From: Opisthorchis felineus
Taxonomy: Eukaryota > Platyhelminthes > Trematoda > Opisthorchiida > Opisthorchiidae
NCBI GenBank assembly: GCA_004794785.1
Contig: SJOL01004493.1
Location: 100,157-164,156, forward strand
Length of the DNA stretch: 64,000 bases
Direction: 5' to 3'
In this document: positions 59,442-64,000 of the stretch, piece by piece
How the letters are laid out: each line of letters starts with the position of its first letter
Position numbering within the stretch: position 1 is the first letter of the stretch
The notes under the pieces: generated by a model
The model's database searches: none
Told to the model about the DNA's origin: nothing
Seen by the model: the letters and a program-made list of their open reading frames with translations, nothing else
Position numbers and translations under genes: made by a program

Positions 59442-59905
59442 TTATGCAAGAGCTGACGAATATCCTCCTTCATGAAGACCAAGTTTTGGGTGTGGCGAGT
59501 TTACTCTGACATAATCCAGGTCCGCATAGTGTTTTCTGTAGACTTCGAATACCACTATTGGGTCACTCGTGGGTTCTCCATCCCTGTCTCTCAAGGAGAA
59601 CGCAATTGGTTTATCTCTGCGGCAATGTCTCATGTAAATGAAAAGCACATTGTTGTTTCTCCGGGCGAGGTCCAGTATGGTGGATGGTTTTCGTATGTTC
59701 CGTTGACATATTTCTAGTTTACAGTGGTTCCGCACTTTAGGAAGTGCCAGCTCAACTTCTATGTCTCCTGTAGTCAACTTTTTGCAAAATAGTTGAGACC
59801 TCTTTTCCAGAAGATGTCGAATCCTTTTAGAAAGCTTGCCGTGTATCCGACCGTGTGCTGGCTTTGGGGATAAACATAGTGTCAGCCTCATGAAGTTTCT
59901 GAACA
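59442..59905 (-). pseudogene. CR1-like linker, copy 1
   Basis: Part of an open frame that runs on into the inverted neighbour at its 5' side. The genuine part includes LFRNFMRLTLCLSPKP, IRHLLEKRSQLFCKKL, RDGEPTSDPIVVFEVYRKHY and ADLDYV. It is the connector between the endonuclease and RT of these LINEs. The upstream end of the frame (59,905-60,020) is antisense of copy 2. Confidence 0.8.
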
Positions 59906-59914
59906 ACGGTCCTG

Positions 59915-61080
59915 TATGACTCTTCTCCGGCGCCGGTATCCATTGGAGTTCCTCAAGGCTCCATTTCGGGACCATTGCTGTTTCTGATATACGTCGACGA
60001 CCTTCCAGATATTCTTGCAAGTCTGTGTCTCCTCTTTACGGACGACTTGAAATCCCGGAGTATAAATCCGAGGGCCCTCCAAATGGATGTAAACGCTGCA
60101 AAGCAGTAGTCGTTGGACTGGCACCTTCTTCTGAATGACGAAAATTGCGTCCATATGTCCTTTGGAGGAGACTCAGCGAACGCCTTTGTCGTGCATGGTG
60201 AGAATGGACCAGAAGACATCACGAGGATAGATTCCAAAAAGGATTTGGTATCTGACTCTTTTTAAACATGTCCTCACTGCACCATGAGAAGCCAGCCCAA
60301 AAGAAATTCACCGCTCTACGGATGATTCGGCGCACCTTCTCCCGTATTACTTGCAAGGACTTCCAAATACTCTATGGAGCCTACGTTAGACTGCTTCTTG
60401 AACATGCCAACCAAGTTGTCTAGTCAGGACGCACGAGGGACGTAACCCTCATTGAGCGTGTCCAGCGAGCTGCTACGAAAACGGTTGCCGGCCTTAAATC
60501 CGTGGACTAGGAAACGCGTCTCATGGTGCTTGACCACTTTCCTTTGAAGTATCGTCGCCTCCAAGGAGACGTAATCCTTACTTATGCCCCGTTTGAAAGA
60601 GGTTTGGCCAGGATATTTTTTACCGCTGACCCAAGTAACACACGGCTGGAACATGGTAAGAAGATTTGCAAGCTCAGAGCCCACAATGTTATTGGGCAAA
60701 TTTTTTTCTAATTTCCAGCGTTTGCTGCATGGAAATACCTTCCTCCGACGATTGTCCAATTTCTATGTAGTACCCAGTTGAAAGCACTATTAGGCGCTTT
60801 TTTGTGCGAATCCTTGTGGTGGAAGACTTTCTGTTCAGTGTTTTTTTCGATTGTTGCTTTCAGGTGAACGGCAGCCGCTTAACGACAGGTACACCGCCGA
60901 CTCGGGAAACTTTGGCTAAAGCGTTGATCCTGTGTATCAATCCGTGGGTCCCTTACTCCGTGAATATGTTGACTTTTTATTGATTGGTTCTCTTTTTGCC
61001 TTAAAACGTAGCCAACCCGGCGACCTGCTCACTTGGCCTGATGAAGCTTTTTATCAAAAGCGTAACGTTGCCCAAATAAG
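59915..61080 (+). mobile_element. CR1-like LINE, 5'-truncated, copy 2 (head-to-head)
   Basis: 59,915-60,710 is the inverted homologue of 58,100-58,905 at roughly 90-95%. It starts in the RT palm just before the YVDD block: GVPQGSISGPLLFLIYVDD and LLFTDDLKS (both conserved), stops, then [34 protein letters not shown] and [16 protein letters not shown]. The 3' UTR runs to the CTGATGAAGC...GTAACGTTG motif at 61,038-61,070. It keeps QGSISGP, which copy 1 has lost. Its 5' end touches the 5' end of copy 1. Confidence 0.85.
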
Positions 61081-61089
61081 AATCTACTG

Positions 61090-62540
61090 GTTGTTTACCA
61101 ATGCCTTCTGAAACGAAGACATAGCACAGGTAAATGAAATTCGGAAACGCCAATAATTAAGAATGAAAATTAATTAAAACAGGTCACGACAAAATGAAGC
61201 TAGATTAGTGTGATTTTTGGTTTGAGCGCACATACAACAAAATGCAGCATTTTTAATTCCACCCGCAAAAGTTTTGCGGAAAAGAGCATTTCCTTGTCAA
61301 GGATTGAACTCCTGAACGCCGCTCAGTACTCGCATAATGGAATTGATTTTTTGAAAGGTACGACATTTTTGGGGTTGCCCCTTCATAGTGTAGAATGCCT
61401 GTGTATAATGGATTATCCTGAAAAGTAGCTACATGGGTGATTTGTTTAAGTGAGGGTCATCATCACCACCGACTGTGAATACTTTGCCCAGTATAATAAA
61501 GTGTCGCGAATTGCAGAAAAAGGTGAGTCGCTTACAATGGGCGGAACTTGCAGATAGTTATGCAGCTGAAATAATTCGTTGAACTTTCTGGAAACTACAT
61601 GGCCCTTGTGGATGCAGAATACAGGGAGGTGCCAAACCTGTAAATATTTTTTGCTATTTACGTCTTCATGACTGCTCGAACACTGAAGTATGCGCTCAGG
61701 TAACTCGATAATTGCTATTACGGGTTAAAATCACGAAATCCGCATTAATTATTGCCGGACAAATCTTGCGACATTGTTGTTAAACAGCGGGGTGCCCCAT
61801 TATAACTTACGAAATATGCCAGGATGACCATGACGTCGATCATAGCGGACAGCTGAATGAACCAAACTGACGCACACAACTAACATGCGGCTGGGGGTCC
61901 ACGATACTTAATCAGCTAGCCGGAGCGCGCCCATCCAACTCCAACGGGGGAAATGTCCAAATTAGACGACGTGAAAAGTTAAATTTTATTGGCCGTTTTG
62001 ATGAGTACATATTTCCTGCCTGGAGGTGTATGGCCTTCTTTTTATGGAGTGTTCATTGAGCTATTGACATCCTGAAATGAGGGAAAGATGTAAGTTAGGT
62101 TATCAAAACATCATTATAAGGCAGGCGGCTGACAAACTGGGGGCAATACTTACCCTATATTGGGAGCACTTCAGCAGCTACAATGTCGTAGATGCTTGTT
62201 TACATTGAGAAATCTTCAACGGCTAATTCGCATTTCGCGATTTCTTGTAGCTTAATACCCACTGATTATAATCCTCGAGAAATCTGAGGCTTACATGAAA
62301 TGCATTATTTATCAATAACAGACGAACTCTCTGGCGATGATGGGCCACCTGAAATCATCTTTGTCTCTTTTCACTGGCTGGCGCTCTATAGCGTTATTCG
62401 TGGTGGTCAGACATTTATTCAACGCTGTCCATTAGCTCCTCTTTGGACCCGAAAATACAGACACAGAGATTTCCGGAACATACTGTGCTGGGATTCTTTG
62501 ATTCCGTCGCTGTAAACGGCATAAGATGTCTACTTTGCGG
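61090..62540. other. No gene recognised
   Basis: Short frames only (72 codons at 61,210-61,428; 71 at 62,300-62,515). No repeats were identified. It lies between the CR1 copy and the C-terminus of the MULE transposase and may hold the MULE's 3' end, but the TIR of the 46-50 kb element was not seen here. Confidence 0.35.
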
Positions 62541-62548
62541 AGAGGTGA

Positions 62549-64000
62549 TCAAGCAAACCTTACCGTTTTCTGGACAGGCCGCAGGCTAAGAATCAAAAAT
62601 AAATTATTCATCTGTGGACTCACCGTTGGGACAAGACCGCACAGTAGGTAATGTTTACCCTCACAACAGTCGATGTGATATGATGCACAATCCGTTGTAC
62701 ACCAGCGGTCACTGGTACTAGTCGGCCGATCACAAAGCACACAAAAGCCCAAGTCTGTGTCCCTAGACCGCCACATGGGTTGAGGTGCATTATCCTCGAC
62801 CACCGAAGGCAGGTCGTCAGTTGCAGACATCGAGGCTTGGCGCAGCAGGATTTGCCAGTGAACAATCAATTGCTTAATGACGGCTATGGCCCTCCTGGGT
62901 TCCACCCCCTGAAGCTTATCCACCACTCGGTTCAATTGCTTACGCAGGTCGTCGAAAGCTGTCGGTGGTGGCTTTGGAACAAGTGCAAAGGGTACATCTT
63001 CTTCCGGTAGGTTGTAATCCGACAGCCACCGTTGGTGGATTGGGAAGCAACCTAAGAAAAAACTCATGAAGAATAGTTATTACTGCTTGGAACCGACTGG
63101 TCTCTAAATACAGAGAACAAATGGATGCAGGGGAGCCACATCACCTGGTAGAAGGAGCATGTGCATTCTACAGCACAGGTGTCAACCGTCTGGGAGCACC
63201 TGGGTGTTTCCACCACGAACCATAAGTTGGTTGCCTCAGCTTGTTTGTTCCAACACTATGATAGTGCAGCATTGGGGGTCGCGGTCCCAAGTGCCTCAAA
63301 ACGAGGGAGCATTCATAAGTAGTCATTCGACAGACAACGTTCAGAACGCAGCCGTCGCCCTCCAGGACTTCCCGTCGGTCGCATTGGTATGATGTATGCA
63401 TGTCCTATTCCCTGGAAACCTTCTGTATGGCATGCTCCAGTGTATCCGAGTGGTGCGCCCGGTTTTTCAGGCGACCGTTTGCGTTCGCCAGACGGTTGTT
63501 GGTCACATAACCAAAATGAACCATCCCGGATTGTGCGTGCACAACCCATTTACGGGTGATGCACAACCAGTGGGCCTTAAGGTAAGAGACAAGTCGTGCG
63601 TCCATGCGGCATAGTAGTTGCAGAACTTGTCGGGATCTGTGTGCTAGTATTATGATAAACAAAAAACCTACTGTACGGCATTGTCCAGGCGAGCCATACG
63701 GTGGAATATGCACCGGCTGTTCGCAGTGTCTGGACCAAAAATACATGGATGTTATATGATATACACGTGCTTCCAGATAGCGTTTCTAATATGGAAGTAG
63801 CACACCATGACGTCGCAGCCGAACACTAGTCTAGCTGCCCTCATTTGTGCAGCCAACTTGTCCATGACAAAGGTCTTCACGGGATACTGCTCGCCCATCG
63901 TTTCCCTGAATAAGCCGAACAGTTTACGCATGGGAGCAAACTGTTCGCTTTCCACGAAGGCATACATAACCGGACACCCGGTACCCATGCCATCCGTGAT
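62549..64000 (-). pseudogene. MULE transposase (ZSWIM-like), cut by window end
   Basis: Read minus from 64,000: ITDGMGTGCPVMYAFVES, QFAPMRKLFGLFRE, VKTFVMDKLAAQMRAARLVF with a DDE Asp, then FGCDVMVCYFHIRNAI. After a probable 28-nt mini-intron: TRKWVVHAQSGMVHFGYVTN, a TAG stop near 63,405 where the other copy has a Tyr codon, HTSYQCDRREVLEGDG, CRMTTYECSLVLRHLG, and an SWIM zinc motif ECTCSFYQVMWLPCIH (CxCx10CxH, about 63,115-63,165). A possible 32-nt intron leads to a 172-codon tail (62,549-63,067) with a Cys/His cluster (CVLCDRP...CTTDC...HIDCC). Such proteins cut and paste MULE DNA. Only one nonsense codon and one or two frame breaks are visible, so it is recent. Confidence 0.83.

Larger units (their letters stand above)
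58065..59905 (-). mobile_element. CR1/Jockey-like LINE, 5'-truncated, copy 1
   Basis: Minus strand: linker (59,905-59,442), RT fingers (to 59,235, with SAWKEAIVTSIYKTGE, a stop, then SSYRPISLTSV), RT palm (59,235-58,561) and C-terminal region (58,500-58,159), then a decayed tail to about 58,065. It is a different clade from the RTE-like elements: the RT resembles CR1/Jockey proteins (YRPISL, QRVLPNRSC, FTDD). The endonuclease is missing. Few inactivating changes are visible, so it is younger than the RTE-like copies. Confidence 0.85.

Noticed and set aside
61035..61070. CTGATGAAGC...GTAACGTTG as another hammerhead ribozyme
   Set aside because: The GAAA box and a cleavage triplet are missing; it looks like a LINE 3'-end motif instead.
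1..64000. CRISPR arrays or bacterial operons
   Set aside because: No regularly spaced direct repeats, and the intron-bearing gene and LINEs show a metazoan nuclear genome.

Overview
The window looks like nuclear DNA of a parasitic flatworm (Platyhelminthes; tapeworm or fluke cannot be settled from sequence alone). Three things point there. The one clear host gene mixes 34-43 nt mini-introns with introns of 7-8 kb. Most recognisable coding sequence is degraded RTE-like and CR1-like LINEs, Ty3/gypsy fragments and MULE transposases. There are also hammerhead-ribozyme repeats and tRNA-derived SINEs. No bacterial-style operons, rRNA or functional tRNA genes were seen.

The main host gene is on the minus strand at 27,851-44,214: cysteine string protein (DNAJC5 family), six exons, 210 predicted residues. 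Reading frame and splice sites agree from ATG to stop. Introns 1, 3 and 4 are 34, 40 and 43 nt. Intron 2 (7.2 kb) holds a wrecked RTE-like LINE, two SINEs and an unexplained exon-like open segment. Intron 5 (8.4 kb) holds two more LINE copies, an inverted reverse-transcriptase fragment and a SINE. A second, diverged cysteine-string exon of exactly the same length (138 nt) and phase lies on the same strand at 3,685-3,822. It may mark a paralogue or its remains.

Region by region: 1-3.6 kb, nothing recognised. 3.7-7.3 kb, possible CSP-paralogue exons. 5.1-9.3 kb and 20.8-21.1 kb, copies of a ~300 bp repeat that carries a hammerhead ribozyme core. 11.1-11.5 kb, a gypsy gag relic. 12-20.8 and 21.1-25.3 kb, gene-poor. 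25.3-26.2 kb, the 5' end of an RTE-like LINE with no body. 27.8-44.2 kb, the CSP gene and its TE-packed introns. 46.2-49.8 kb, a Mutator-like transposon with ~170 bp terminal inverted repeats, interrupted by a solo LTR (4 bp target duplication) and a gypsy integrase fragment. 50-58 kb, mostly unrecognised with a few repeats. 58.1-61.1 kb, two head-to-head CR1-like LINE fragments. 62.5-64.0 kb, a second MULE transposase with a SWIM-type zinc motif, running off the window end.

The strongest leads are: the hammerhead repeat with its very long closing helix; the CSP-like exon at 3.7 kb; the abrupt tract of near-perfect identity between two otherwise diverged LINE tails; the LTR insertion whose empty site is preserved in the other MULE copy; and the SINE whose 3' end resembles that of the resident LINE.
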